From contig JAGZJH010000001.1 in assembly GCA_018365815.1 (NCBI GenBank), positions 1 to 64,000 of the forward strand: a stretch of DNA of 64,000 bases. The letters run 5' to 3'. This document shows, in pieces, positions 28,341-38,677 of the stretch. This stretch comes from Erysipelotrichaceae bacterium (lineage in GTDB: Bacteria > Bacillota_I > Bacilli_A > Erysipelotrichales > Coprobacillaceae). Both the position numbers and the translations under genes were made by a program. Every line of letters starts with the position of its first letter. Position 1 is the first letter of the stretch. Under the pieces are notes generated by a model that did no database searches, had not been told where the DNA came from, and saw only the letters and a program-made list of their open reading frames with translations.

Positions 28341-29096
28341 TTAATCATCTAATATAAAATAATCTTGTTGTTTTGATTGAAAACATTTCACATTCATGTT
28401 TTCAATCAATTGAGCCATTTTATATGTAAAAATATTTTCCGCAAAATGACTAATATCAATTAAATTTAACCCATATCGTTTAGCTAATTGTGCATCATGA
28501 TATTTTAAATCACCAGTAATTAAACAATCAAGTCCTAAATTAACAGCAGTTAAAATATAACTACCGCCACTCCCTCCAACAATACCAACTTGATTAACTA
28601 TACTATTTAAATTTCCTACTATTTTAGTATGTGTTAAATGAAATTTTTCTTTACAAAGATGAGATAATTCTTTAACACTAAGATGACATGAAGCTATCTT
28701 TAATATACCTTCATCATCAGCATTTTCAAAATTAGTCAATCCTAGTTCTTCTAATAACCAATGATTCATTGAAATTGTTGTTCCAATATCTAAACATGTA
28801 TGTAAACTATAAATACAAATATGATGTGTTAAGGCAAGTTCTATGATCTTACCCATTGGACTGTTTAAATCAATTGATTTTAAATTGTCAAAAAATAAAG
28901 GATGATGTGTAATTAATAAATTTGCACCATGATCAATACATTCTTGTATTACTTCTATTTCAGGAGTTAAAGCAACGACCACTTTTGTCACAGTTTGATT
29001 TAGTGAACCAATTTGTAAGCCACAGTTATCCCAAGAAAGTGCAAGTGATAGTGGAAAATATTGTTCAAGTGAATTAACGATATCATTTACAATCAT
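28341..29096 (-). CDS. Nif3-like dinuclear metal-centre protein (YqfO family)
   Basis: A 251-residue member of the Nif3/YqfO family (GTP cyclohydrolase I type 2 by old name; true role unclear). Metal-ligand signatures are LLITHHPLFFD near residue 63 and, in the C-terminal part, LITGDLKYHDAQLAKRYGLN and IDISHFAEN. ATG at 29096 overlaps the trmK stop (GATTGTAAATGA region) by 14 bases and follows AGAGGC. It is the usual neighbour of trmK and rpoD in Firmicutes. Confidence 0.9.
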   Translation of the reverse strand: MIVNDIVNSLEQYFPLSLALSWDNCGLQIGSLNQTVTKVVVALTPEIEVIQECIDHGANLLITHHPLFFDNLKSIDLNSPMGKIIELALTHHICIYSLHTCLDIGTTISMNHWLLEELGLTNFENADDEGILKIASCHLSVKELSHLCKEKFHLTHTKIVGNLNSIVNQVGIVGGSGGSYILTAVNLGLDCLITGDLKYHDAQLAKRYGLNLIDISHFAENIFTYKMAQLIENMNVKCFQSKQQDYFILDD

Positions 29097-29781
29097 AAAT
29101 AGCCTCTTTGATTTCTTTGATTTCATTTTGTATTTCTTTATATTTCGGATGATTAGGTGTGTTTTTTAAATCGTTTAATATACGCTCTTTAACAATTAGT
29201 TCGCGTTCCCATTTTTTAATAAACATATCAGGTTTGGTTTTCAATAAAACAGGACCGAATTTATAGTTAATCGGTGTTTTCATCACATCATGACAACGTT
29301 CATTTTTAAAGACAATAACTTCGTATAAATGATTTGCATCTTCAACAACATCTTCATCTAAAATACTCCAACCATGATTAAGTAAGTATTCTCGAACAAT
29401 GTGACTACAAATATTAGGTTGTAGTATTAAAAATTTAAGATTTTTCATTTTAATTAAGTCTTCTTTAAAAATATCTTCCATTAAGAAACCACCCATTCCA
29501 GAAATAGACACAACTTCAACGGGAAATTTAAGTACCGGTGCCAGACCACTTCCTAAACAAGGAATAACTTGATTTTCCAGTTTCATTGATTGAATAGTTG
29601 CTTTACTTGAATTGATGGGGCCGATTGCAATATCACAGGCATAAGCAAATGGTGTAATTTGATGTTTAACTAAATAACAAGGTAAATATCCATGATCAGT
29701 TCCAATATCAGCTAAAACTAATCCACTGGCGTACTTTTCTATTAAAGAAGCAATGCACTCTAGTCGTTTTGATAGTTTCAT
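29083..29781 (-). CDS. trmK: tRNA (adenine(22)-N1)-methyltransferase
   Basis: SAM-dependent enzyme that methylates A22 of tRNA. It has 232 residues. The SAM site VLADIGTDHGYLPCYLV is near residue 20, and VVSISGMGGFLMEDI and ILQPNICSHIVREYLLNHGW are family signatures. It begins only four bases after the rpoD stop and overlaps the nif3-like gene, the standard Firmicute order. No clear Shine-Dalgarno site precedes the ATG, so translation may be coupled to rpoD. Confidence 0.92.
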   Translation of the reverse strand: MKLSKRLECIASLIEKYASGLVLADIGTDHGYLPCYLVKHQITPFAYACDIAIGPINSSKATIQSMKLENQVIPCLGSGLAPVLKFPVEVVSISGMGGFLMEDIFKEDLIKMKNLKFLILQPNICSHIVREYLLNHGWSILDEDVVEDANHLYEVIVFKNERCHDVMKTPINYKFGPVLLKTKPDMFIKKWERELIVKERILNDLKNTPNHPKYKEIQNEIKEIKEAIYDCK

Positions 29782-29785
29782 TAGA

Positions 29786-31042
29786 TTAACGATCTAAAAA
29801 ATCTTTTAAACGTTTAGAACGAGATGGATGTTTTAACTTACGAAGTGCTTTTGCTTCAATTTGACGAATACGTTCACGTGTAACATTAAATTCTTTTCCT
29901 ACTTCTTCTAATGTACGAGTTCTACCATCATCTAAACCAAAACGTAATCTTAAAACTTTTTCTTCGCGATCAGTGAGTTCTAATAAAACTTCGTTTAATT
30001 CATCTTTTAACAATTCATTAGCAGCATAATCATCAGGTGACATTGCCCCTTCATCTTCAATAAAGTCACCTAAATGTGAATCATCTTCTTCTCCAATAGG
30101 TGTTTCTAACGAAACAGGTTCTAAAGAAATTTTTTGAATTTCTCTTACTTTTTCAGGTGTCATTCCGTCCATTCTTTCTGCAATTTCTTCTGCTTGTGGT
30201 TCGCGACCTAATTCTTGAATTAGTTGTCGTTGAATACGAGTTAGTTTGTTAATTGTTTCAACCATATGTACTGGAATACGAATTGTTCTTGCTTGGTCAG
30301 CAATTGCACGAGTAATAGCTTGACGTATCCACCAAGTCGCATATGTTGAAAATTTAAATCCTTTAGTGTAATCAAATTTTTCAACTGCTTTGATTAATCC
30401 CATATTTCCTTCTTGAATTAAATCTAAAAACAACATTCCTCGACCAACATATCTTTTAGCAATTGAAACAACTAAACGAAGGTTGGCTGCTGCTAAACGT
30501 TTCTTTGCTTCTTCATTTCCTTCTAAAATTAATTTAGCCAACTCTATTTCTTCATCATGACTTAATAATTCAACACGGCCAATTTCTTTTAAATACATCT
30601 TCACCGGATCGTTAATTTTAACATTGCTTCCTAGTTGATTTTCTTCTTGAGGATCGCTAATAGAATACATGTTAAATGTATCTCCAGTCATTAAATCAAA
30701 ATCACTTACAAAATCTAAGTCCGGTCCATCAACACCAATGCTATCAATATCAGAATCTAAATCCAAATCTAAATCCAAATCTAAATCTATCTCTTCTTCA
30801 AGACCTGCTAAATCAATATCTTCATCTTCTAGATTATCTAGTGAATCATCAGCTATTTCAATTTTTTGGTTAGTAATATATTCTAGCAATTCTTCTGCCG
30901 CTTGATCATCTAAGTCATATTTAGTTAAAAATGCATCAAGATCTTCTTGTGTTAATTTTCCTAAAGTTTTGGCTGTTTCTAAAATCATTGTTTTAAGATC
31001 ATCTAAAGTGATCATTTGTCCTTTTTTAGATTTCTTTTCCAT
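29786..31042 (-). CDS. rpoD: Primary RNA polymerase sigma factor SigA
   Basis: Housekeeping sigma factor of 418 residues. Region 1.1 (residues 9-65) leads into an acidic linker with an alternating Asp-Leu run near residues 84-98. Regions 1.2-2.4 include [40 protein letters not shown] and [20 protein letters not shown]. Region 4.2 is [31 protein letters not shown] precedes the ATG. It is in an operon with dnaG upstream, as in Bacillus, eleven bases apart. Confidence 0.97.
   Translation of the reverse strand: MEKKSKKGQMITLDDLKTMILETAKTLGKLTQEDLDAFLTKYDLDDQAAEELLEYITNQKIEIADDSLDNLEDEDIDLAGLEEEIDLDLDLDLDLDSDIDSIGVDGPDLDFVSDFDLMTGDTFNMYSISDPQEENQLGSNVKINDPVKMYLKEIGRVELLSHDEEIELAKLILEGNEEAKKRLAAANLRLVVSIAKRYVGRGMLFLDLIQEGNMGLIKAVEKFDYTKGFKFSTYATWWIRQAITRAIADQARTIRIPVHMVETINKLTRIQRQLIQELGREPQAEEIAERMDGMTPEKVREIQKISLEPVSLETPIGEEDDSHLGDFIEDEGAMSPDDYAANELLKDELNEVLLELTDREEKVLRLRFGLDDGRTRTLEEVGKEFNVTRERIRQIEAKALRKLKHPSRSKRLKDFLDR
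30754..30788. repeat. Hexamer repeat inside rpoD acidic linker
   Basis: The sequence alternates AAATCT and AAATCC units about six times and encodes a Leu-Asp repeat on the minus strand. Repeat units are multiples of three, so gain or loss changes the linker length without breaking the frame. Confidence 0.8.
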
Positions 31043-31053
31043 ATTGGACCTCC

Positions 31054-32808
31054 TTAATTATTTTGTAAATCTTGTATCATTTTCGCAAGTTCTGCTTTTT
31101 TTAATACATCTAATTCTCTTGCCATTTGTTTTTTCAATTGTTCAATCTCTTTAGTTTTTGCTTGTTTTTTCATAATATCAATATAATCTTCAATAATTGT
31201 TGAATTATAAGTTTGTGGTAGTTGTTCATCACAAATTTCTAAAATGTATTCTACTAATTGCTTATTATTGATATAACTGATAAAACTTGAAAGTTCAATT
31301 GAGTCATGTTGACGATAATAATCTACAATATAACTTGCAATTACTCGATTAGTATCATCAAACATAAAACCAATTTTTTGTTCATATTGATTAGCCGCTT
31401 GTTTATCTAAAAGCATATAAAATAATAAATGACGTTCTGCTTTTTCATATTTATCTAAATGTTTGTGTTTTTTTATTGTTTCTTGGTGAGTAACAGGCGA
31501 GATTTTTTGCTTATTAGCATTTAAACTTCGCATATATTCTTTAATAAATTCTAAATCAAATCCTGATTTATTTGCAATCATTTCTTCATAGTATTGAAGA
31601 TCAATCATGTTATCGATGTTTTGAATTAACATACAACTTTTTTCTAAAAATTCACGTTTTTCTTCATAATTTGCTAAGTTAACTGTTTCATATAAATGAC
31701 TGATTTCAAACTCAATAGGCGAAATTAGAGTATTTAATGAAATATTTAATGTTTCTTGACCAAATTGTTCTAATATTTCATCTGGATCTAATCCATCCAT
31801 CAATTTAACCATTTTGACATTAAATTGGTAATTAGCCAATAGTTTTGCTGATTTAATAGCTGCATTTTGACCTGCTTTATCACCATCTAAAGTTAGATAA
31901 ACAGTATTTGTCAATTTGCGAATCATTTTAACATGTTCAACAGTCAAAGCAGTTCCCATTAAAGCTAACGTATTGTCAATTCCAATTTTGCTTAATGCAA
32001 TCACATCCATAAACCCTTCAAGCAAATAAACAAAGCCTGCTTTTTTAATCGCCTCTTTCGAGCGATGGTAATTATATAATGTTTTTGATTTAATAAATAT
32101 ATCAGATTCAGGTGAGTTAATATATTTAGCTCCTTCATCATTTTGATGATACAATCGACCACTAAATCCAATTACTCGACCTTGATCATCATGCAAAGCA
32201 AACATGATACGATCACGATAACGATCAAAATAAGAATGTTCACCTTCAATCACTAATCCTGATCGTGCCATATCTAACTCACTATAATTTAAGTTTTTAA
32301 AAGCTTTATACAATTGATTATCAATTCCTGCATAACCAATTGAAAATTTATCAATTAATTTTTCATCGATATGACGTGAAGTCAAATATTCATGAGCGCT
32401 TAATCCACTGCGGGTATTTAATAAATGCCGATAAATATGTATTGCTTCTTCATGCATTGCATATAAGGGCTTAAGTTTTTGATCTATTGGTTTAACCGGA
32501 GCAGAAAAATTTAACTCACTAACATCAATTCCACCAATTTCGGCAACTTTTTTAACCGCTTCAAGGTAAGATATGTTTAAATACTCTTGTAAAAAGGTAA
32601 AAGCATTTCCGCCTGCTCCACAAACAAAGCATTTATAAATCTGTCTTGAAGGGGAAATAGATAATGAAGGATTAGTATCATCATGAAACGGACAAACCGC
32701 TTTATAATCGCGACCTTTTTTTTCAACATTTAGATACATTGAAATAACATCAACAATATCTACACTTTCAAGTATTTGATTAATTTTTTCTTCACTCAAC
32801 CTTGCCAT
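31054..32808 (-). CDS. dnaG: DNA primase
   Basis: Makes RNA primers at the replication fork. It has 584 residues. The N-terminal CHC2 zinc finger is seen in [15 protein letters not shown] and [13 protein letters not shown]. The toprim core has [17 protein letters not shown] and [15 protein letters not shown], and the C-terminal part is the variable DnaB-binding domain. AAAGGAACATCGCT precedes the ATG. It lies between glyS (17 bases upstream) and rpoD. Confidence 0.97.
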   Translation of the reverse strand: MARLSEEKINQILESVDIVDVISMYLNVEKKGRDYKAVCPFHDDTNPSLSISPSRQIYKCFVCGAGGNAFTFLQEYLNISYLEAVKKVAEIGGIDVSELNFSAPVKPIDQKLKPLYAMHEEAIHIYRHLLNTRSGLSAHEYLTSRHIDEKLIDKFSIGYAGIDNQLYKAFKNLNYSELDMARSGLVIEGEHSYFDRYRDRIMFALHDDQGRVIGFSGRLYHQNDEGAKYINSPESDIFIKSKTLYNYHRSKEAIKKAGFVYLLEGFMDVIALSKIGIDNTLALMGTALTVEHVKMIRKLTNTVYLTLDGDKAGQNAAIKSAKLLANYQFNVKMVKLMDGLDPDEILEQFGQETLNISLNTLISPIEFEISHLYETVNLANYEEKREFLEKSCMLIQNIDNMIDLQYYEEMIANKSGFDLEFIKEYMRSLNANKQKISPVTHQETIKKHKHLDKYEKAERHLLFYMLLDKQAANQYEQKIGFMFDDTNRVIASYIVDYYRQHDSIELSSFISYINNKQLVEYILEICDEQLPQTYNSTIIEDYIDIMKKQAKTKEIEQLKKQMARELDVLKKAELAKMIQDLQNN

Positions 32809-32825
32809 AGCGATGTTCCTTTACA

Positions 32826-34196
32826 TTAAAGTTTAATAAAAGATGCAATATATTGATTAAGTTCACTGATTGGCAAACGAATTTGTTCCATTGTATCACG
32901 ATTTCTAATTGTAACTGTATCATCATTTAATGTATCAAAATCAACAGTGACACAAAGTGGTGTTCCAATGGCATCTTGACGACGATAACGTTTTCCAATT
33001 TGCCCTGCTTCGTCATATTCACACATAAATTCTTTTGACAAGTTTGCATAAAGTTCAGTTGCTTTTTCAGATAATTTTTTTGTTAAAGGTAAAACTGCGA
33101 CTTTATAAGGGGCAATAGCAGGGTGTAAATGCATGACAATACGTGTATCATTTTCTAATTGTTCTTCATCATAAGCGTCACTTAACACCGCTAAAAACAT
33201 ACGATCTACCCCAACTGCCGGTTCAATGACATAAGGAATATATTTTTCATTTGTCTCTGGATCTAAATATTCTAAGTTCTTTTTAGAATATTCTTGATGT
33301 CTTGTTAAATCATAATTTGTACGATCAGCAATTCCCCATAGTTCTCCCCAACCAAATGGATAAGCATATTCAATATCTGAAGTTGCTTTAGAGTAGAAAG
33401 ATAGCTCCTCTTTTTCATGATCTCTAAAACGTAAGTTTTCTGCTTTTATTCCAATAGTTGTTAAAAAATTAAAGCAGTAATTTTTCCAATACTCAAACCA
33501 TTCTAAATCAGTATCTGGTTTGCAAAAAAATTCCATTTCCATTTGTTCAAATTCACGTGTTCTAAAAATAAAGTTACCTGGTGTAATTTCATTTCTAAAT
33601 GACTTACCAATTTGTCCGATACCAAAAGGTACTTTTTTACGAGTTGTACGTTGAACATTTTTAAAATTCACAAAAATGCCTTGCGCTGTTTCTGGTCTTA
33701 AGTAAACTGTACTTTTAGCATCTTCTACAACTCCCATATGTGTTTTAAACATTAATTGGAATTGTCTAATTTCAGTAAAATTAGATTTCCCACAGTTTGG
33801 ACATTTAATGCCATGTTCTTTAATAAAAGTTTCCATTTTTTCATTTGACCAACCATCACTATGAATTTCAGGATTAAATTCTTCTATTAATTTATCTGCA
33901 CGATGACGTGTATGACATTCTTTACAATCCATTAAAGGATCTGAAAATCCACCCACGTGACCGGTTGCTTCCCAAACACGAGGATTCATTAAGATTGCTG
34001 CATCAATTCCAACGTTATAAGGACTTTCTTGAATAAATTTTTTCCACCAAGCTTGTTTAATGTTATTTTTCATTTGAACACCTAACGGACCATAATCCCA
34101 AGTGTTTGCTAAACCATCATAAATTTCTGAACCTTGAAATACAAATCCACTTGTTTTAGCGTGTGCAACTAATATATCCATTTCTTTTTTTGCCAT
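32826..34196 (-). CDS. glyS: Glycyl-tRNA synthetase, dimeric class II type
   Basis: Charges tRNA-Gly. The 456 residues match the alpha2 type, starting [20 protein letters not shown] and [19 protein letters not shown]. Motif 2 appears as [20 protein letters not shown] and motif 3 as [16 protein letters not shown]. Two zinc-ligand Cys pairs occur in CKECHTRH and [22 protein letters not shown] precedes the ATG. Its own promoter and a leader terminator lie upstream. Confidence 0.96.
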   Translation of the reverse strand: MAKKEMDILVAHAKTSGFVFQGSEIYDGLANTWDYGPLGVQMKNNIKQAWWKKFIQESPYNVGIDAAILMNPRVWEATGHVGGFSDPLMDCKECHTRHRADKLIEEFNPEIHSDGWSNEKMETFIKEHGIKCPNCGKSNFTEIRQFQLMFKTHMGVVEDAKSTVYLRPETAQGIFVNFKNVQRTTRKKVPFGIGQIGKSFRNEITPGNFIFRTREFEQMEMEFFCKPDTDLEWFEYWKNYCFNFLTTIGIKAENLRFRDHEKEELSFYSKATSDIEYAYPFGWGELWGIADRTNYDLTRHQEYSKKNLEYLDPETNEKYIPYVIEPAVGVDRMFLAVLSDAYDEEQLENDTRIVMHLHPAIAPYKVAVLPLTKKLSEKATELYANLSKEFMCEYDEAGQIGKRYRRQDAIGTPLCVTVDFDTLNDDTVTIRNRDTMEQIRLPISELNQYIASFIKL

Positions 34197-34213
34197 ATTT
34201 ATTCCCCTTTCCG

Positions 34214-34245
34214 AATAAAAAATGCCTTTAGTCTAAACTAAGGCA
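34214..34245 (-). terminator. Terminator-type hairpin between the glyS promoter and glyS
   Basis: The stem TGCCTTTAGT (34223-34232) / ACTAAGGCA (34237-34245) with one bulged base is followed on the minus strand by TTTTTTATT. It lies downstream of a good promoter (34271-34299) and upstream of the glyS ribosome binding site, so it could be an attenuator for glyS or a terminator of the ygiQ transcript. It is too short for a T-box leader. Confidence 0.7.
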
Positions 34246-34270
34246 CTATAAATCATTTTAAATCTTAATA

Positions 34271-34299
34271 AGTATAATTCTCTATCATTATTTTGTCAA
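34271..34299 (-). promoter_or_regulatory. Sigma-A promoter of glyS-dnaG-rpoD
   Basis: On the minus strand TTGACA (34294-34299), 17-base spacer, TATACT (34271-34276). Both hexamers and the spacing are close to ideal. Confidence 0.85.
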
Positions 34300-34316
34300 C
34301 CAATTATAAGGGTACT

Positions 34317-36146
34317 TTATTTTCCCCGGTAAGTCCCTTTGCCATTAAATCTCGAACCTTTAGGTCGAATTAAACACTTAGGTCCTGTTCCAATTAAATC
34401 AAAACGTTTTGCAGTTGTTAATGCTTCATATACCAAATCGTAATTTTTAGGATTACGATATTGCATTAAAGCACGTTGCATCGCTTTTTCATGAGGGCTT
34501 CTAGGGACATAGACTTCAGTCATATCTCTAGGATCTAAACCAGTATAATACATAGTTGTTGATAATGTTCCCGGAGTAGGATAAAAATCTTGTACTTGTT
34601 CAGGTTGATGATGAATGTCACGTAAATATTCTGCTAATTCAATGGCTGCATTTAAATCACTACCTGGGTGAGAAGACATTAGATAAGGAACTAAATATTG
34701 ATTTTTATGATATTGTTTGTTTAAATCTTCATATTTTTCAACAAATTTTTCATATAGTCCTCGTCTTGGTTTCCCCATTTTATCTAAAACTCGATCACTA
34801 ATATGTTCAGGTGCAACTTTTAATTGTCCACTAATATGATTTTGAACTAACTTTCTAAAAAACGTATCATCTTTATCATACATCAAATAATCATAACGTA
34901 TTCCAGAGCGTACAAATACCTTCTTAACATTTGGTAAAATTCTTAATTTATCTAATAGTTCTAAATAATCTCGATGACTGACTTCTAAATTACGACAAGC
35001 TGTCGGCCATAAACATTGTTTAGTTGTACATGCTCCATGATTCATTTGTTTTTGACACGCCGGCATTCTAAAATTAGCCGTTGGCCCACCAACATCATGG
35101 ATATATCCTTTAAAATCCGGTTCTTGAATAATTTTTTTAGCTTCATCAATAATCGATTCATGTGAACGTGCTTGAATAATACGACCTTGATGAAAGGCTA
35201 AAGCACAAAAGTTACATGCTCCAAAACACCCACGATTTGAAATTAAACTAAATTTCACTTCTTCTATCGCAGGGACATGACCAATTTGTTGATACTTAGG
35301 GTGATAGTTACGTTCATAAGGTAAAGCATAAGTATCATCAAATTCTTGTGTTGTTAAAGGGCGATTAGGTATATTTTGAACCACATACCAACCATCATAA
35401 GGTTCAATCAACATTTTTGCATTAAAGTGATCTGTATTTTGATATTGAATATTAAAACTTTTAGCATACTCTACCTTACTTTCACAAATACTTTGATAAC
35501 TTGGTAACATAATATAATCTTTTAATAAAGAAATATCTTTTGTTTTATAAACTGTTCCATCTAAATAAGTTAAATATTTTGCTTCTAAACCGCTATCTAA
35601 TGCTTCTGCCACTTCCACAATACTGTTTTCACCCATACCATAAAGTAATAAATCTGCATTAGCATCAATAACAATTGATTTTCTAACTTTATCGTCCCAA
35701 TAATCATAATGTGCTAAACGTCTTAAACTTGCTTCAATTCCTCCAATAATAATTGTGGCATCTTTATACACTTGTCTAACTTTTTGCGAATACACAATGA
35801 CTGCTCGATCTGGTCGTTTACCGATTTTACCTCCCGGTGTATATTGATCTTTTTTACGACGACGTTTTGATACACTATAATGATTAACCATCGAATCGAT
35901 ATTCCCAGATGAAATCAAAAAACCTAAACGTGGTTTACCAAAAGTTTTAAACTCTTCTAAATTATGCCAATTAGGTTGTGCTAAAAAGCACACTTTAAAC
36001 CCTCTACTTTCTAATGTACGACAAATAATTGCCGCTCCAAAAGATGGATGATCAACATAAGCATCTCCACAAATATATACAAAATCAGGTTGCTCCCAAC
36101 CTCGATCTATCATTTCTTGATAAGTTGTTGGTAAAAAATTTGCCAT
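34317..36146 (-). CDS. YgiQ family radical SAM protein
   Basis: A 609-residue radical SAM protein with an N-terminal cobalamin-binding-like region and UPF0313/YgiQ features; its reaction is unknown. The iron-sulfur motif is [13 protein letters not shown] near residue 305, then [13 protein letters not shown] with further Cys, and [17 protein letters not shown] near the C-terminus. ATG at 36146 was chosen because GAGGAGAATATC precedes it; the upstream ATG at 36167 lies before the binding site. It follows recO by 64 bases. Confidence 0.93.
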   Translation of the reverse strand: MANFLPTTYQEMIDRGWEQPDFVYICGDAYVDHPSFGAAIICRTLESRGFKVCFLAQPNWHNLEEFKTFGKPRLGFLISSGNIDSMVNHYSVSKRRRKKDQYTPGGKIGKRPDRAVIVYSQKVRQVYKDATIIIGGIEASLRRLAHYDYWDDKVRKSIVIDANADLLLYGMGENSIVEVAEALDSGLEAKYLTYLDGTVYKTKDISLLKDYIMLPSYQSICESKVEYAKSFNIQYQNTDHFNAKMLIEPYDGWYVVQNIPNRPLTTQEFDDTYALPYERNYHPKYQQIGHVPAIEEVKFSLISNRGCFGACNFCALAFHQGRIIQARSHESIIDEAKKIIQEPDFKGYIHDVGGPTANFRMPACQKQMNHGACTTKQCLWPTACRNLEVSHRDYLELLDKLRILPNVKKVFVRSGIRYDYLMYDKDDTFFRKLVQNHISGQLKVAPEHISDRVLDKMGKPRRGLYEKFVEKYEDLNKQYHKNQYLVPYLMSSHPGSDLNAAIELAEYLRDIHHQPEQVQDFYPTPGTLSTTMYYTGLDPRDMTEVYVPRSPHEKAMQRALMQYRNPKNYDLVYEALTTAKRFDLIGTGPKCLIRPKGSRFNGKGTYRGK

Positions 36147-36210
36147 GATATTCTCCTCTTTAATCAACTTTTTTATAAATTAATACAATAATTATTTTAA
36201 CAAATATTGA

Positions 36211-36927
36211 TTACATAAATTTTTTCGTTTGAAAATATAACCCACTATATTCTTCTACGAACACTTCAATAATATTTGAAACAGTCTCTAAATCACTTTC
36301 TCGGTATTTTAATTTATCAATATCCTTAATCTCTATTAAATTGAGATGTCTAAACAATTTTAAAATATCTATAGAATAATAAGGCTCTTTTTGAATGCAG
36401 TTTTGGCAAATAAATCCGCTATCTTGAACACTTATACTCACAATTTTCTGTTGACTATGACAATGTACACATTGATTAACTTCAATATAATAACCGAAAT
36501 GTTTCAACATAAAAAGATTAAATAAACTATAAATCAATTTTTCATGATACCCTATCTTTAATTTATCATATGATTCTTTTATCAAATTAAATAATTTTAA
36601 ATCAGGGTTATTTTCCTCGCATTGTTTATAAATATATTCATTAAAATACATCGCATAAATTTGCATTGTGAGATTTTCTTTGATTTCACGATAAAAATCA
36701 ATAATCTGAGCGCGAATCAAAGTACATACCCCTTTTTTGGGAATGAAGGTGATCTCAACTAAAGTCAACTCTTGCATTGAAGCGGCATTTTTACTTTTTA
36801 ATTGATTAACCCCTTTAGCAAGTAAAGTAATTTTTCCATAATCTTGTGTATAGACATAGACTAATCGATCTTTTTCTTTATAAGGTAAAGTTTTTAAAAT
36901 AAAAGCCCGTGATGTGACTTCTTTCAT
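36211..36927 (-). CDS. recO: DNA repair protein RecO
   Basis: Loads RecA on gapped DNA with RecR. It has 238 residues. An N-terminal OB-fold (RAFILKTLPYKEKDRLVYVY) leads into a helical domain with a zinc site CVHCHS ... FICQNC near residues 152-177. The ATG shares its A with the last base of the era stop (TAATG), and GAGGAC is 9-10 bases upstream. The order era-recO-glyS is conserved in Firmicutes, here with ygiQ inserted. Confidence 0.93.
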   Translation of the reverse strand: MKEVTSRAFILKTLPYKEKDRLVYVYTQDYGKITLLAKGVNQLKSKNAASMQELTLVEITFIPKKGVCTLIRAQIIDFYREIKENLTMQIYAMYFNEYIYKQCEENNPDLKLFNLIKESYDKLKIGYHEKLIYSLFNLFMLKHFGYYIEVNQCVHCHSQQKIVSISVQDSGFICQNCIQKEPYYSIDILKLFRHLNLIEIKDIDKLKYRESDLETVSNIIEVFVEEYSGLYFQTKKFM

Positions 36928-37817
36928 TAATATTCGTCCTCGTTATAACCTAATTCTTTAAGATATTTTTGTTTATTACGCCAATTTTTTTCTACTTTCA
37001 CAAACAAATCTAAATAAACCGGTACACCTAAAAAACGTTTAATATCTTTTCGTGCTGCCGTTTTTATTTTTTTAATCATACTTGCTTGTTTTCCAATAAT
37101 AATCCCTTTTTGTGAATTTCTAGAAACAATAATTGAAGCAATAATTTCTATCCCATCATCGACTTCTGCCATGCGATCTATCACAATGGCAACTGAATGA
37201 GGAATTTCTTCTTTTGTGAAATACAAAATCTTTTCACGAATAAATTCCGCAACAATAAAACGTTCAGGGTGATCTGTAATTTGTTCTTTGTCATAATACA
37301 TGATCCCTTCGTTTAAATCATTTTTGATAATTTCAATTAAATGATTGACCTGTAATCCTGTTTTAGCACTACATGGAATCATTTCTTTAAATGGAAATAA
37401 TTGTTGCCACTCTAACAGTTTTTTCATAATTTCTTCTTTAGTTAATAAATCTATTTTATTTAAAATTAAATATACCGGAACATCTACTTCTTTTAAACGA
37501 TTGATAATATACATATCTCCTTTACCAATTGTTTCATCAGCCGGTGCAATAAATAATACAACATCTACACCAAAAATAGAATCTAGGGCAATTGAATTCA
37601 TAAAAGATCCTAACATATCTTGAGGTTTATGAATTCCTGGTGTATCCATAAAAATAATTTGGCTATTTTCATCAGTATAAATTCCTTGAATGGTATTACG
37701 AGTAGTCTGCGCAACGTTTGACATGATTGCAATTTTAGTTTTTAAAATTTGATTTAAAAGTGTTGATTTACCCGCATTAGGACGACCAACAATCGTTACA
37801 AATCCTGATTTAAACAT
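36927..37817 (-). CDS. era: GTPase Era
   Basis: Binds 16S rRNA and assists 30S maturation. It has 296 residues. G1 GRPNAGKSTLLNQ at residue 10, G3 MDTPGIHKP, G4 LNKIDLL, G5 SAKTG, and the C-terminal KH domain with KGIIIGKQASMIKKIKTAAR. Its ATG lies within the end of cdd (8-base overlap) behind AAGGAGAG, and it overlaps recO by one base. Confidence 0.97.
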   Translation of the reverse strand: MFKSGFVTIVGRPNAGKSTLLNQILKTKIAIMSNVAQTTRNTIQGIYTDENSQIIFMDTPGIHKPQDMLGSFMNSIALDSIFGVDVVLFIAPADETIGKGDMYIINRLKEVDVPVYLILNKIDLLTKEEIMKKLLEWQQLFPFKEMIPCSAKTGLQVNHLIEIIKNDLNEGIMYYDKEQITDHPERFIVAEFIREKILYFTKEEIPHSVAIVIDRMAEVDDGIEIIASIIVSRNSQKGIIIGKQASMIKKIKTAARKDIKRFLGVPVYLDLFVKVEKNWRNKQKYLKELGYNEDEY

Positions 37818-38211
37818 TTAAACTCTCCTTAGTAAATGCACCCGGTAATAATTCTTCCATATTCGTTACAATCACATCATTTTCATTGGCTAAATATATA
37901 GGTGTTTTTGATAATAAAAGTTCACTTAGCACTTGGCGGCAACTTCCACAAGGAGAAGCGATAGGTGTGCATTTAGCGACAATTGTTAAACTTTCAAAAT
38001 CTTCTTTCGTATAACCATTACAATAAGCTTGAAAAACGGCATTACGTTCTGCACACATTGTATCTCCATAAGCTGCATTTTCAATATTGCACCCTTTAAA
38101 CATTGTCCCATCTTTCATATAAGCAATTGCCCCTACTCTAAAATTAGAATATGGAACATAAGCATTTTTTGAAGCTTCAAAAGCAGCTTCGACTAATTGT
38201 TTAATCTCCAT
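37810..38211 (-). CDS. cdd: Cytidine deaminase
   Basis: Salvages cytidine and deoxycytidine to uridine forms. It has 133 residues, homotetrameric zinc type. The zinc/catalytic site GDTMCAERNAVFQAY is near residue 50 and PCGSCRQVLSE near 88. GAAAGGAAATAGTTTT precedes the ATG, four bases after the ybeY stop. It overlaps era by 8 bases. Confidence 0.96.
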   Translation of the reverse strand: MEIKQLVEAAFEASKNAYVPYSNFRVGAIAYMKDGTMFKGCNIENAAYGDTMCAERNAVFQAYCNGYTKEDFESLTIVAKCTPIASPCGSCRQVLSELLLSKTPIYLANENDVIVTNMEELLPGAFTKESLNV

Positions 38212-38215
38212 AAAA

Positions 38216-38677
38216 CTATTTCCTTTCTATTTGATGTAATGATAATATTTTTTCTTGTAAGTCATTCATTATTTTTTCTTCTTCTTTTTCCATATGATCA
38301 TACCCTAATAAATGAAGTAAACCATGCACAAATAAAAAACTCATTTCACGTTTTAAACTATGCCCATAATCACTTGCTTGTTCTACTGCTCGATCGTATG
38401 AAATAAAAATATCTCCTAATAATCTAGGCATTCCTTCAACAAAAGGAGATTGTTCATCTTCTAAAGCAAAAGTGATCACATCAGTCACACGATCAATATG
38501 ACGATATTCTCGATTAATTTCATGAATGCGTTGATTTGAAATCACACTGATGGAAAATTCAATATCTCCATCAACCTTTAACATTGTTAAACCTGTTTTA
38601 GCTAACGATTCAAACAAAGTTTCATATTCTTCTAATTGATAATCAGTTTCATTTATAAATTCAATTTCTAAGTTCAT
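38216..38677 (-). CDS. ybeY: Endoribonuclease YbeY
   Basis: Metal-dependent RNase for 16S rRNA 3' maturation and quality control. It has 153 residues from ATG at 38677 (or the ATG at 38680). The zinc site is LFVHGLLHLLGYDHME with three His, and YRHIDRVTDVITFAL is a family hallmark. GAGGAAAC is before the tandem ATGs. It overlaps the end of the upstream ABC transporter gene by 17-20 bases. Confidence 0.95.
   Translation of the reverse strand: MNLEIEFINETDYQLEEYETLFESLAKTGLTMLKVDGDIEFSISVISNQRIHEINREYRHIDRVTDVITFALEDEQSPFVEGMPRLLGDIFISYDRAVEQASDYGHSLKREMSFLFVHGLLHLLGYDHMEKEEEKIMNDLQEKILSLHQIERK

Noticed and set aside
30754..30788. CRISPR-like short repeats
   Set aside because: The repeats are six-base units without spacers, inside the rpoD coding frame.
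34197..34316. T-box riboswitch before glyS
   Set aside because: The leader after the promoter is only about 70 bases, with no specifier stem or T-box core sequence.
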